The notes beneath the pieces were generated by a model. That model had not been told where the DNA came from. It ran no database searches and saw only the letters and a program-made list of their open reading frames with translations. This document shows positions 1 through 9,168 of a DNA stretch of 41,931 nt, piece after piece. This DNA is from an uncultured Planctomycetaceae bacterium (GTDB lineage Bacteria > Planctomycetota > Planctomycetia > Planctomycetales > Planctomycetaceae). Within the stretch, counting starts at the first letter, position 1. Each line of letters starts with the position of its first letter. The stretch covers positions 1 through 41,931 of the forward strand of contig CAIQIE010000241.1 in the NCBI GenBank assembly GCA_903871805.1. The letters run 5' to 3'. The position numbers and the translations under genes were made by a program.

Positions 1-1
1 G

Positions 2-928
2 AGAAGCAACCACACAAAGAGCTTCGCGCGGATGGTTGTGGATCTACGGAAGATGATGACGATTCGTGATGTTGCTCGCTACCTCGGAGTCAGTGAAGGG
101 ATGGTTCGCAGCATCGACAAGGCGTACCTGCAAAAGACGTTCGGCAAACCTCGTCTGCGAGACCTTGAAGTGATTGCGATCGATGAAATCTACGTTGGCA
201 GGAGGAACAAGTTTTTCACGATTGTGATTGACTGGCGGTCCGGCGCGATCGTGTATGTCGGCACAGGGAAGGGGCAGGACGCGTTAAATCCCTTCTGGAA
301 ACGGCTGCGTGCATCCAGAGCGAAGATCAAAGCGGTGTCCACGGACATGTCGAGTGCGTACTACGCAGCCGTCATGAAACACCTGCCGAAGGCAAAGCAG
401 GTATTCGATCGATTCCATATTGTGAAACTGATGAATGAGAAACTGACTCAACTTCGTCGCGACCTGCAGCGGGAAGCGGAGACGATGAACCACAAAGTTC
501 TGACAGGCACGCGCTGGCTGCTGGTGAAACATCCGTCCAATCTGGACGAATCGAAGAATGAGCGAGTGCGACTGCAGGAGGCCCTGGACCTGAATCGCTC
601 ACTGGCAGTCGCCTACTACCTGAAAGAAGATCTCAGTCAGCTTTGGAAGCAGTCAACCAAAGCCCTCGCCGCAGAGTTCCTGACGGACTGGTGTCACCGT
701 GCTCGCGCATCCGGAATCAGAGTTCTGAGTACCATGGCCAGGACACTGGAAGGATATCGTACAGGCATTCTCAATTGGTACGACTATCCGATCTCCAGCG
801 GACCGCTCGAAGGAATCAATAACAAGATCGGAGCGATGCAGCGGATGGCCTATGGGTACAAAGACAAGGATTACTTCATCGCCAAACTCTACGCACTTCA
901 CCTTGCCAGGTTCGCTCTCATTGGATAA
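2..928 (+). CDS. ISL3-family DDE transposase, 5' end cut by window edge
   Basis: Cut-and-paste transposase of the ISL3 family. The frame is open from base 2 to the stop at 926-928, and the residues before the ATG at 32 continue the usual ISL3 HTH region (a TKSFA-like segment), so the true start lies upstream and the zinc-binding N-terminus is missing from view. Numbered from the ATG at 32, an HTH-like segment (MTIRDVARYLGVS) is at 9-21. The catalytic triad is D51 (AIDEIYVG), D105 (VSTDMSSAY) and E260 (SGPLEGINNK), followed by the typical family C-terminus. The visible part has no internal stop or frameshift, so the enzyme could be active. It is the only transposase gene seen in the window. 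Confidence 0.9.
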   Translation, partial: RSNHTKSFARMVVDLRKMMTIRDVARYLGVSEGMVRSIDKAYLQKTFGKPRLRDLEVIAIDEIYVGRRNKFFTIVIDWRSGAIVYVGTGKGQDALNPFWKRLRASRAKIKAVSTDMSSAYYAAVMKHLPKAKQVFDRFHIVKLMNEKLTQLRRDLQREAETMNHKVLTGTRWLLVKHPSNLDESKNERVRLQEALDLNRSLAVAYYLKEDLSQLWKQSTKALAAEFLTDWCHRARASGIRVLSTMARTLEGYRTGILNWYDYPISSGPLEGINNKIGAMQRMAYGYKDKDYFIAKLYALHLARFALIG

Positions 929-942
929 TCACTATGACGGCA

Positions 943-967
943 CGCGCACTTCATTTCGCGTAGAGCC
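943..967. repeat. Right terminal inverted repeat of the ISL3 element
   Basis: This 25-base stretch lies 15 bases after the transposase stop. Its reverse complement starts GGCTCTACGCG, matching the general form of ISL3 family ends. The partner repeat is outside the window, so the exact repeat length cannot be set. Confidence 0.7.
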
Positions 968-1833
968 CATTTTCGGTACAGCCAAAGCACACCGCTCTAC
1001 GTTCTGGAAGACGATCGTCAACCCCGGGAATGCTGAGCAGGAAATTCAGCGGGCTTCGGCAACGTGAAGGCTCAACGAGTCGCCGTTCTTAGCCGTGAGA
1101 GGAATTCCCCGAGGCATCGTTCTCTTTTTTCCTTCAGCCCCTTGCCTGTGCGTGGTTGTCCGGCAGGCAAATTTGACGCCTCTGCCCGGCGGTGCCTGTC
1201 AAGTGGTAATTTGCTGGGCTTGTCTGGTTGGGCGTATGAAAACCATAGGAAAAACACCAGCAGCCGGGGGGCGTCAAGCATGAACCGGATGAACCCAGGG
1301 ACGCGTATTTAGATCTTTCGTCACGTGTTTTTCGGGGTGGTATGTTGGAAATTTTTAGAAATCCCAATCATGCGCCGTGGGGATGATGGCAACATGGCGC
1401 AACGGGTTCGCCTCACTTTCAGGACCTGCATCACATGCCAGCAATCGTTGGTTTCAGGGACGGCCGCCATACGAAACAGGTGTCGTCGTGACTCGTGAGG
1501 CGGAGGGCGTTGCGGGCAGGTATTCTCGTGGAATCGTGCAGGCACCGCTGGAAAATCCTCCGCAGGTTGGAGCCGTTCATTTGGGATTGTCGACAGTTCT
1601 GCGTAAAACTAGACTGCAGACGCGTCTTTTTTGTTCAAATTTCGTATTCAACCGGATTTTTATTGCAATTCGCTACTGATCTGATGTTTCAGCTCAGCGA
1701 ATTGACTTCCCGCCGGCTGCATCTTTACTTTCATGATTTCCATCATGACCTGTCACGGCCGATCTGGTCACAGCATAATGCTGCACTCTTGTGGAGTGTT
1801 CAGGGCAGGTTCTATTGCGCGCTGGGGAATGGC
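968..1833. other. Gene-free stretch between the IS and the LptF-like gene
   Basis: No convincing gene is seen on either strand. Short open frames overlap one another and show no family resemblance, signal peptide or ribosome site. A frame open from 1495 runs into the permease gene, but its first 113 codons do not resemble an LptF N-terminus. The promoter of the permease should lie in the last part of this stretch; no clear -35/-10 pair was recognised. Confidence 0.5.
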
Positions 1834-3015
1834 ATGAAACTGCTGCAGCGTTACATCATGGGCGAATTGGTGCGAGTCTTCATTCTGTTGGTGATCGTCC
1901 TGACCGTCATGCTGGTATTCGTGGGGTTGTTTCAGGAAGCGACAGAGCGTGGGTTGGGGGCAATTCAGATCCTGCAGATCATGCCTTTTGTTGTTCCCAG
2001 CATGCTGCCGTTCACAATTCCGGCCACATTGTTGCTGGCGGTCTGTGTGGTTTACGGTCGAATCTCAGGGGATCTGGAAGTGATTGCCGCCAAAGCGGCC
2101 GGGATCAGTGCGACGCAATTGCTGGCACCTGCTTTTGTGCTGGGAACTGTGTTGACTTTGATGTCCTTTAGTCTCACAAACTACGTGATTCCGTGGGCGG
2201 TCACCAATATTGAACGCATTGTGACTCAGGCCATCGAGGATATTTTTCTGGATGTGCTGGCCAGTCAGCATCATTTCAGTGATGTGGACAAGGGATATTC
2301 CATCACAGTGCATGATGTGAAGGATCGTCAGCTGAAAGAGGCGACATTTCAGTATCGCAACCGCAGTGATCAGCAGGTCACAGTGAAAGCGCGTGAGGCC
2401 TCAATTTCGTTTGATCTGAATGAGAAAACTGTTCGGCTGACTCTGAAAAATGCGAGGGGAACCCTTGCAGGAACGGACACAGAGATGGAGCAGGCGGTTT
2501 CCGAACTGACTTTCCCCCTGCCTCAGGAAATTGCCCGCGTGAAAGCTCGGCACATGACTCTGCATGCATTAGTGTCTGGGATTCGAGACGCCCGCGATGA
2601 ACAAAAGCAGCGTATGGAGCAGGCGCACCGCGAAGCAGCCATGTTGCTGATCACCGGAGAGTTTGCCCAGCTTGGTGGTGACGGAGTGTCAGCGTTGAGT
2701 GACGAGGGGAAGCAGGCAAAGGGACGTGAACTAAAGTATCAGACAGAAATTCACAGCCGTTTTTCCATGGCAGCCAGTTGTTTGTTTTTTGCTTTTGTGG
2801 GCGGTCCGTTTTCAATGCTTCAGGCACGCCGGCAGTTCATCACCACCTTTGTGATGTGTTTTTTGCCGATCCTGCTTGTGTACTATCCGATCATGTTTCT
2901 GATGGTCAATTTGTCAAGAAATGCGACACTGGACGCATGGTGGGCCATGTGGATCCCCAATGCCATACTTGGCGTCATCGGTGCTTCAGTGCTTCAAAAG
3001 GTTGTTCGGCACTGA
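1834..3015 (+). CDS. LptF/LptG (YjgP/YjgQ) family permease
   Basis: Inner-membrane subunit of the type that, with LptB, extracts lipopolysaccharide and passes it to the periplasmic bridge. The protein has 393 residues, normal for the family. The N-terminus (KLLQRYIMGEL) leads into a first membrane helix at about 11-33, followed by two more up to about residue 115. A periplasmic beta-rich domain covers roughly 120-300, and three further helices fill the C-terminus, giving the family's six-helix layout. The ATG at 1834 is chosen because a GGGGAA ribosome site lies at 1824-1829 and because family members start just before the first helix; a longer frame upstream adds unrelated residues. Only one such gene is present here, so LptF cannot be told from LptG, and no lptB is nearby. 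Confidence 0.85.
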   Translation: MKLLQRYIMGELVRVFILLVIVLTVMLVFVGLFQEATERGLGAIQILQIMPFVVPSMLPFTIPATLLLAVCVVYGRISGDLEVIAAKAAGISATQLLAPAFVLGTVLTLMSFSLTNYVIPWAVTNIERIVTQAIEDIFLDVLASQHHFSDVDKGYSITVHDVKDRQLKEATFQYRNRSDQQVTVKAREASISFDLNEKTVRLTLKNARGTLAGTDTEMEQAVSELTFPLPQEIARVKARHMTLHALVSGIRDARDEQKQRMEQAHREAAMLLITGEFAQLGGDGVSALSDEGKQAKGRELKYQTEIHSRFSMAASCLFFAFVGGPFSMLQARRQFITTFVMCFLPILLVYYPIMFLMVNLSRNATLDAWWAMWIPNAILGVIGASVLQKVVRH

Positions 3016-3216
3016 GTTGCGTGGCGTTTGCCTGAGGTGTCAGTCCCTCGTCTTTTTTGACCGCGCCTGGCCGATTGAGACGGCCAGAATGGTTGCGGTG
3101 TGAATTTGCCGCCTGCAGCGGCTGATCCGGTGCCGGTGCGGGCTCGCCATCTGCCAAATCTCTGCTATGCTGCCGACTGAGGTTTCGGACTTTATCAAAG
3201 GCAGTACGCAAAGACT

Positions 3217-4203
3217 ATGCAATACGACGTTTTTGGACTTGGCAACGCTCTGGTCGACATTCAGGCGCGGATCACTGATAATTGGCTGCAGCAAACAGGT
3301 TATGACAAGGGCATCATGACTCTTGTGGAAGACAGTCAGCAGCAGGCGGTACTTGGTCGACTGGCGGGGATTTCGTTAAATCGCTGCGCGGGTGGATCTG
3401 CTGCCAATACGATTGTGGCCGTCGCGGATTTTGGCGGCAAGGCTGCCTTCGCTGGAAAAGTATCTCATGACGAAGTTGGTCAGTTCTTTGTGAACGACAT
3501 GCAGCGCATGGGCGTTCGCATGGAGGTGCCTGCGGCTGCATCCGGTCAGACAGGGACGTCGGCCATTCTGATCACCGAGGATGCTCAGCGGACCATGCTG
3601 ACAAATCTTGGTGTTTCGGCAACCCTTTGCGAGCAGGACCTTGATCAGGACGCAATCCGCAATTCGAAATACGTATATATCGAGGGCTACCTGTTATTAA
3701 ATCCCGTTCAGAAGGCAGCGGCCTACAAAGCGATTGAGATTGCAAAGCAGGCGGGGCGTAAAGTGGCCTTCACGGCGTCCGATCCGTTTTTGTGCAACAT
3801 CTGCCGGGACGAAATCTGGTCGCTGATTCAGGGGCCCGTGGATCTCTTTTTCTGCAACGAACTGGAAGCTCAGGCTCTGACTGGAAAAACGGACGCGGTG
3901 GAGTGTGCCGCTGAACTGCATCGCAGTACAGAAAGTGTGGCCATGACGCTGGGAGCGAACGGCTCACTGCTGATGTATGACGGCCAGGCAATCCCGATTG
4001 AGGGCGTACCGACGCAGGCAATTGATACCACAGGCGCCGGGGATATGTACGCCGGTGCTCTGCTGTTTGGCATCACCAATGGGATGAGCTGGAAGCAGGC
4101 AGGGCATCTGGCTTCTCACGCCGCTGCCCGGATTGTCAGCCAATTGGGAGCGCGGCTTCAGAATCGATTTACTCCGGCAGAGATTGCTTCTCTGATGGAA
4201 TAG
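3217..4203 (+). CDS. PfkB-family carbohydrate/adenosine kinase
   Basis: Cytoplasmic kinase of the ribokinase/PfkB superfamily, 328 residues. The N-terminus ([14 protein letters not shown], with KGIMTLVE at 31-38) is of the type found in the adenosine-kinase-like branch. The substrate-side GGSAANT motif is at 59-65 and the nucleotide/anion-hole motif DTTGAGD at 270-276, with D276 as the expected catalytic base. Both signature motifs are intact. The substrate cannot be read from sequence: adenosine, ribose or a sugar acid are all possible. It is followed after 117 bp by an aldolase of the N-acetylneuraminate lyase type on the same strand, so a role in sugar breakdown is conceivable, though the gap does not show co-transcription. 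Confidence 0.85.
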   Translation: MQYDVFGLGNALVDIQARITDNWLQQTGYDKGIMTLVEDSQQQAVLGRLAGISLNRCAGGSAANTIVAVADFGGKAAFAGKVSHDEVGQFFVNDMQRMGVRMEVPAAASGQTGTSAILITEDAQRTMLTNLGVSATLCEQDLDQDAIRNSKYVYIEGYLLLNPVQKAAAYKAIEIAKQAGRKVAFTASDPFLCNICRDEIWSLIQGPVDLFFCNELEAQALTGKTDAVECAAELHRSTESVAMTLGANGSLLMYDGQAIPIEGVPTQAIDTTGAGDMYAGALLFGITNGMSWKQAGHLASHAAARIVSQLGARLQNRFTPAEIASLME

Positions 4204-4320
4204 CTCGGCGGTCACCGGCACACCGCCCGGGATTTGCACAAGAAAGCCCGTCGTGAAGAAAACGCACGGGCTGATCCCTGCAGACTGCAGACTTCTTCAA
4301 ACAGCAGAGAGAGTCGAACG

Positions 4321-5229
4321 ATGGCACTTCGTGGTCTGATTGCGGCCGTACACACACCATTTGACGCCCACGGCGAATTGTGTCTGGAGGTTGTCGAGAG
4401 TCAGCTTGCCGTGCTTCTGGGACAGCAGGTCCCCGGAGTTTTCGTGTGCGGCAGCACCGGCGAAAGTCATTCCCTGAGTGTGGAAGAGCGGTTTCAGCTT
4501 GTGGAACGCTGGGTTCAGGTCAGTCGAGGGACTGGACTGCAGGTGATTGTGCATGTGGGATCCAACAGCCTGCGTGATGCCAGACAACTGGCAAGCCACG
4601 CGGAGAAGTCGGGCGCTGTGGCAATTTCCGCGCAGGCCCCATCGTACTTCAAGCCCCGCACTGCGGCCGATCTTTGTGACTGGTGCGTTGAGATTGCCGC
4701 TGCGGCCGCAGCGACTCCGTTTTACTTTTATGACATTCCGGTGATGACCGGTGTGAATGTCTCGATGCCGGACCTGCTGGACCTGGCTGCCGCGCGCATT
4801 CCCAACTTTGCGGGGCTCAAATTCACGAACACGGACCTGATGAGTTACCAATTGTGCACGCGGGCACATGGCGCACGTTTTGATATCGCGTTCGGTGTGG
4901 ACGAAATGCTTTTGGCGGCGCTGTGTTTCGGGGCGCAGGGCGCTGTGGGAAGCAGTTACAACTTTGCCGCAAAGATCTATCACCAGATAATTTCTGCGTT
5001 TCAGCGAGGCGATCTTGCGGAAGCCCGCGAGCATCAGTTCCGATCGGTGCAGGTCATCCGCATCCTGGCGGCGGCAGGCTACATGGGCGCGGCCCGAGAG
5101 GTCATGGGTCTGCTGGGAGCACCGGTCGGAGATCCCCGACTTCCCAATGCCCGTCTGGATGCGGCCGCAAAGACACAATTGAAAAAGAACCTCGACGCCT
5201 GTGGATTCTTCGACTGGATCAGGGGATGA
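4321..5229 (+). CDS. N-acetylneuraminate lyase-like aldolase (DHDPS family)
   Basis: Class I aldolase of the dihydrodipicolinate synthase/N-acetylneuraminate lyase family, 302 residues, cytoplasmic. Visible family features are GSTGE at 44-48, the catalytic tyrosine Y137 in YFYDIPVMTG, and the Schiff-base lysine K167 in GLKFTNTD. The segment FGVDEMLLAAL and the following GAQGAVGSSYN closely resemble animal-type sialic acid lyases, which favours that activity (sialic acid to N-acetylmannosamine plus pyruvate) over lysine synthesis. The ATG at 4321 is chosen because the fold begins at LRGLIAAVHTPF; an in-frame extension to 4234 adds non-family residues. No sialic acid transporter, ManNAc kinase or epimerase is adjacent, so another 2-keto-sugar acid could be the true substrate. 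Confidence 0.8.
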   Translation: MALRGLIAAVHTPFDAHGELCLEVVESQLAVLLGQQVPGVFVCGSTGESHSLSVEERFQLVERWVQVSRGTGLQVIVHVGSNSLRDARQLASHAEKSGAVAISAQAPSYFKPRTAADLCDWCVEIAAAAAATPFYFYDIPVMTGVNVSMPDLLDLAAARIPNFAGLKFTNTDLMSYQLCTRAHGARFDIAFGVDEMLLAALCFGAQGAVGSSYNFAAKIYHQIISAFQRGDLAEAREHQFRSVQVIRILAAAGYMGAAREVMGLLGAPVGDPRLPNARLDAAAKTQLKKNLDACGFFDWIRG

Positions 5230-5375
5230 TATTGCAGCGTAGCCGTCGTAGTATATGCAAATTTCACACGGTCTTTTATGGCAGCGTCGACTCACAGCGA
5301 CGGCCTGCGAACTGCGATATGCCGTAACAGACCAGTAACCAAAACACTGACTTTCGATTGCAGAGGTTTTCTGTC

Positions 5376-7784
5376 ATGTCCAGTACGCGACGGCGATCGA
5401 GCGTTCAAAATGCAACAGTAACGCGCCTGCTTTGGATGGTGCTGGTACTGATTGTTTCGTCTGTTTTCCATTGTCAGACGATCCATGCAGACGAAGCGGA
5501 CAACGCTGCAAAGGTTGAGTTTTTTGAGCGACAGGTGAGGCCGATTCTGCAGCATCGTTGCATGGAATGTCACTCGTCAAAGGCCGCTGCGGAAAATGGT
5601 GACCTGAATCTGGAAACGGTCGCAGGAATTGCGACTGGTGGCAGTCGGGGGACTCTGACCTCAGAGTCTGATGCTGCAGGCAACCTGCTGTTACTGGCTG
5701 TTGGCTATACGGATGGAACCCTGCAGATGCCCCCCGCAGGCAAAATTCCGACGGCAGAGCTTGAGATCTTAACCCGATGGGTGCGTGACGGCAGTGTGCT
5801 TCCGGAATACACCCTGGCCCCGCGAGCAGCATCTGTATCCATTGATTTTGCCGACGGACGCAGGTTCTGGTCGTTTCAGCCACTGCGGTCTGTACCGGTT
5901 CCAGAGATGCCAGCGGGCAGTTCATGGGGCACAGGTCCCATCGATGCCTTTCTGCTTCAGTCCATGCGTGAGAATGGCATGGAACCCGGTTCACAGGCCG
6001 CGAAACAGACACTCCTGCGCCGGGTCACATTTGACCTCACCGGTCTGCCGCCATCTCCCGCAGACCTCGATCAATTTCTGAACGATGACTCTGCGGAAGC
6101 GTGGGAGAGAGTTGTTGACCGGCTGCTTGCATCACCACAATACGGCGAACGATGGGCTCGCTTCTGGCTGGATCTGGCCCGCTACACGGACTTTACACCA
6201 GACTGGCAGAATCCCACAGATCGCGGCTGGCTGTACCGAGACTGGGTCGTGCGGGCCTTCAACAGAAATCTTCCCTATGACCAGTTTCTTCGGCTTCAGC
6301 TTGCTGCGGACCTCGATCCCCAGACTACTCCTGATGATTTTGCAGCCCTGGGATTTCTGGGTTTAAGCCCAACCTACTGGAAAGAGCTGAAACTTGCTCC
6401 CACCGTCATTGAGCAGATTGTGGCGGATGAATGGGACGAGCGGATTGACGCTGTGACTCGCACATTTCTGGGATTGACCGTGTCGTGTGCTCGTTGCCAT
6501 GACCACAAATTTGATCCGATTTCGGCGGAGGACTATTATGGTCTGGCCGGAGTGTTTGCCAGTAGTCAGTTGGACGAGCGACCGTTGCTTCCGGCGGCAG
6601 AGGCCGCGAGCGTCAAGGCGGGGCGACAAACTCTTCGCGAGCTTGAGGCACGTCTGAAGGGGCTTCTGGAAAAGCGGGAGCCCGGTTTCGAAGAGGTACA
6701 AAGCCAGATTGCGCAACTCAGAGCCTCCATACCGCAGATTGATGCCCCCTTTGCTCATGTGCTCCGCGAATCCAGTCTTTATGTCCTGCCGGAAGGGGAC
6801 GAACTCACAAAGCTGGATTACCGTGATGGACAGGCTCGGGATCTGCCGATTTTCCGCCGTGGCAATCCCGGCAATCCCGGAGCTGTTGTGCCGCGTCGAT
6901 TTCTAACGGTGCTCAGCCCTGCGGAACCTCGCCCGTTAAATCAGGGCAGCGGACGGGCTCAGCTGGCCGCTGCGATACTCGAGGATGCTCAGGGACTGAC
7001 AGCGCGCGTGATCGTCAACAGGATCTGGGATCAGCACTTCGGCGCTGGTCTGGTGCGCACTCCCAGTGACTTTGGCGCGCAGGGCGACCGCCCCACCCAT
7101 CCCGAGCTCCTGGAATATCTCGCATGGAACTTTGTTCAGCGTGGGTGGGACATGAAGTGGCTGCACCGGGAAATTCTGCTGTCTGCTGCATGGCGGCAAA
7201 GTTCCGAATTGCGTGAGACTGGCGCGACAAAAGACCCCGACAATCGCCTGTTATGGCGAAGTCCGCGTCGTCGGCTGGATTTTGAAATGTGGCGAGATTC
7301 AGCGCTGATGGCGGGTGCCAGGCTGGATCTGACGCAGGGAGGACCAGGCAGCTCTGTGGATGACCTGAATGATGGGCGTCGATCTCTGTACCTGATTATT
7401 GCCAGAGAAGAACTGCATCCGGTGCTTCGAATGCACGACTTTCCAGAGGCCAGTGCTCACAGTCCCCGTCGAGAACCCACCAGCACGCCGTTGCAACAGC
7501 TGTTTCTGCTGAATTCGGCCTGGATGGAGCAACGGGCAACTGACCTTGCTGATCAGCTGGAAGCCAAGGGCACGTTGGAAGGCATTCGAGAAGCCTACAG
7601 GTTGCTGTTCAGTCGGGAACCAGACGCGGCAGAGCTGCAGCTGGGGCAGGAATTTCTGACGTTGGGCCCGGACGTCGTGCCGGAATTCGCCGATACGGCA
7701 GCCAGAGCCGCTGCAGTGAAGGCACGGTGGCAGGACTACTGTCAGGCCCTGATGAGCATCAACGAATTTCACTTCCTTGATTGA
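5376..7784 (+). CDS. Secreted cytochrome c/DUF1549/DUF1553 protein
   Basis: Large planctomycete-type protein of 802 residues, exported by an N-terminal signal (hydrophobic 18-31, end near HADEA). Domain order: PSCyt1 with heme motif CMECH at 62-66, DUF1549 (PSCyt2) at about 155-395 including a second CxxCH motif CARCH at 371-375 in the conserved CARCHDHKFDPI block, and DUF1553 (PSD1) at about 505-770. Such proteins are very common in planctomycetes and are suspected to act in redox chemistry or polysaccharide breakdown; no activity has been assigned by me. The ATG at 5376 has AGAGG at 5362-5366; a TTG at 5358 is in frame but less likely. The usual DUF1501 neighbour is not next to it: the following gene is convergent and unrelated. 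Confidence 0.92.
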   Translation: MSSTRRRSSVQNATVTRLLWMVLVLIVSSVFHCQTIHADEADNAAKVEFFERQVRPILQHRCMECHSSKAAAENGDLNLETVAGIATGGSRGTLTSESDAAGNLLLLAVGYTDGTLQMPPAGKIPTAELEILTRWVRDGSVLPEYTLAPRAASVSIDFADGRRFWSFQPLRSVPVPEMPAGSSWGTGPIDAFLLQSMRENGMEPGSQAAKQTLLRRVTFDLTGLPPSPADLDQFLNDDSAEAWERVVDRLLASPQYGERWARFWLDLARYTDFTPDWQNPTDRGWLYRDWVVRAFNRNLPYDQFLRLQLAADLDPQTTPDDFAALGFLGLSPTYWKELKLAPTVIEQIVADEWDERIDAVTRTFLGLTVSCARCHDHKFDPISAEDYYGLAGVFASSQLDERPLLPAAEAASVKAGRQTLRELEARLKGLLEKREPGFEEVQSQIAQLRASIPQIDAPFAHVLRESSLYVLPEGDELTKLDYRDGQARDLPIFRRGNPGNPGAVVPRRFLTVLSPAEPRPLNQGSGRAQLAAAILEDAQGLTARVIVNRIWDQHFGAGLVRTPSDFGAQGDRPTHPELLEYLAWNFVQRGWDMKWLHREILLSAAWRQSSELRETGATKDPDNRLLWRSPRRRLDFEMWRDSALMAGARLDLTQGGPGSSVDDLNDGRRSLYLIIAREELHPVLRMHDFPEASAHSPRREPTSTPLQQLFLLNSAWMEQRATDLADQLEAKGTLEGIREAYRLLFSREPDAAELQLGQEFLTLGPDVVPEFADTAARAAAVKARWQDYCQALMSINEFHFLD

Positions 7785-7861
7785 TCTCTTTATGGTGAAT
7801 TCATCCCACTCTGCACGCCCGCGGCTCTGAAGTGTCGAAGAGTTGCCCCGGGGCGTTCTGC

Positions 7862-9073
7862 TCAGGGGCTACGAAGTTTTCCGGAAGCGAACAGGTAATA
7901 GATTTCTGCCGCTCGCTGCAGCTGATCGATGGAAATCCATTCGTCTCGGGTGTGAGCCTGAGCGATATCTCCGGGCCCGAAAACGACTGCCGGAATTTCT
8001 CCCAGAGCCACTCGCGAGGCATGTGTCCCGAAAGGCACTCCGATGCAGTTGTGTGGTCCGTCGACCTGAGAGATGGAATGCATCAGTTCATTCGCCAGGG
8101 CCCCATTCTGATCATCTGCAAGGCCTGCACTGAGGCAGTAGGGAGAATCGTGCTGAAGCTCAAAATCCAGACGATCTGCCAGCCATTGAATGACTTCGAT
8201 GCGTGCCTTTGCACCATCTTCTCCGGGCAACAGTCGCCGATCAATGTCGATGACACATCCATCCGGAACGACATTCACGCTGCTGCCTCCGGAGATCAGT
8301 CCGACACTGAGTGTGGCCGGGCCACACAATCGATGTGCCGGGCGTGAATCCGGAAGCCATGCCGCATATTCTTCCAGCAGCGATAGTACCCTTGCCATCC
8401 GATAAATCGCATTGGTACCCTCAGATGGCCTGGAACTGTGGCAGGCGCGGCCGCTCGTCCGGATTTTCCACCGAACAGCTCCACGATGAGCCACAACAAT
8501 ATCAAGCAGTGTCGGTTCCGCAACCACCGCGACATCAGGAGCTACCGGGCATAGTTGCGGAGGCTGATGCCGGCCAGTCCAGCTACCGATCAGGTGATTG
8601 ATGCCGAGGCTTGTGGATTCTTCATCACATGTCATCGACATCACGACATTGGGCATTCCTTCCGGACGTTCACGATGGAGCCTAAGCACTGCGGCCAGCA
8701 TGGCTGCCAGACCACCTTTGACGTCGCAGGAACCGCGCCCATAGATTCGGCCATCGCGTTCCACCGGATCGAATGGCGGAATGATCATCCCATCCACCGG
8801 TACGGTATCCTGGTGGGCGTCAAGCAGAATGGTTCGAGACGCCCCCGGGCTGTCTATACGCGTCAGGACATTGCAGCGGCCCGGGACAACTTCGATGACT
8901 TCGCAGGGCAGGCCATGCACACCAAGAAACTGTTGCAGCCAGTGTGTCAGTCGCCCTTCCAGATAGTCATCCCCGGAAAGATCGCGTCCCATGGGATTGA
9001 CACTGGGAATGGCCACGAGAGCCTTGAGTACAGAAAGAGGATTTGTGATTTGCTGCAAATTTTCCGTGGTCAT
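7862..9073 (-). CDS. M20-family metallopeptidase / deacylase (ArgE/DapE type)
   Basis: Zinc hydrolase of the M20 family, 403 residues, cytoplasmic. Members remove acyl or amino-acid groups (acetylornithine deacetylase, succinyl-diaminopimelate desuccinylase, carboxypeptidases). Metal and catalytic residues are visible: H87 and D89 in DAHQDT, D117 in GRGSCDVKG, the EE pair E151-E152 in CDEEST, E186 in VVAEPT, and a C-terminal histidine in AHTRDEW. The dimerisation domain begins after VVAHRG. The start is taken as the ATG at 9073; a TTG two codons earlier is also possible. It lies 95 bp downstream of the DinG-like gene on the same strand, so it may be the last gene of that unit. The substrate cannot be determined, and arginine or lysine genes are absent nearby. 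Confidence 0.85.
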   Translation of the reverse strand: MTTENLQQITNPLSVLKALVAIPSVNPMGRDLSGDDYLEGRLTHWLQQFLGVHGLPCEVIEVVPGRCNVLTRIDSPGASRTILLDAHQDTVPVDGMIIPPFDPVERDGRIYGRGSCDVKGGLAAMLAAVLRLHRERPEGMPNVVMSMTCDEESTSLGINHLIGSWTGRHQPPQLCPVAPDVAVVAEPTLLDIVVAHRGAVRWKIRTSGRACHSSRPSEGTNAIYRMARVLSLLEEYAAWLPDSRPAHRLCGPATLSVGLISGGSSVNVVPDGCVIDIDRRLLPGEDGAKARIEVIQWLADRLDFELQHDSPYCLSAGLADDQNGALANELMHSISQVDGPHNCIGVPFGTHASRVALGEIPAVVFGPGDIAQAHTRDEWISIDQLQRAAEIYYLFASGKLRSP

Positions 9074-9168
9074 ACACAAGCGGTCCGTAGAGATCAGAGC
9101 GGGGAAAAAACGGAACGGAATCAGGAAAACTACTCCGCAAGGCTACAGGGTAGAGCTACGCGGGACCA

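Larger units (their letters stand above)
1..967 (+). mobile_element. ISL3-family insertion sequence, right part only
   Basis: The left end lies outside the window. The element is recognised from its ISL3-type transposase and from a right terminal sequence which, read from outside inward, begins GGCTCTACGCGAAATGAAGT, the GGCTCT start being usual for ISL3 ends. The IS should therefore end at about 967. ISL3 elements commonly make 8-bp target duplications; the candidate duplicate here is the 8 bases at 968-975, but the left copy cannot be seen. Confidence 0.8.

Noticed and set aside
1495-1833. N-terminal extension of the LptF-like frame
   Set aside because: The 113 added residues do not resemble the family; ATG 1834 has a GGGGAA site.
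4297-5295. 332-codon minus-strand frame opposite the aldolase
   Set aside because: Antisense shadow of a well-supported gene; composition rich in His, Arg and Cys with no motif.
7785-7861. Short GCCCCGGGGC palindrome between convergent genes as terminator
   Set aside because: The stem has no loop space and no T-tract on either strand.
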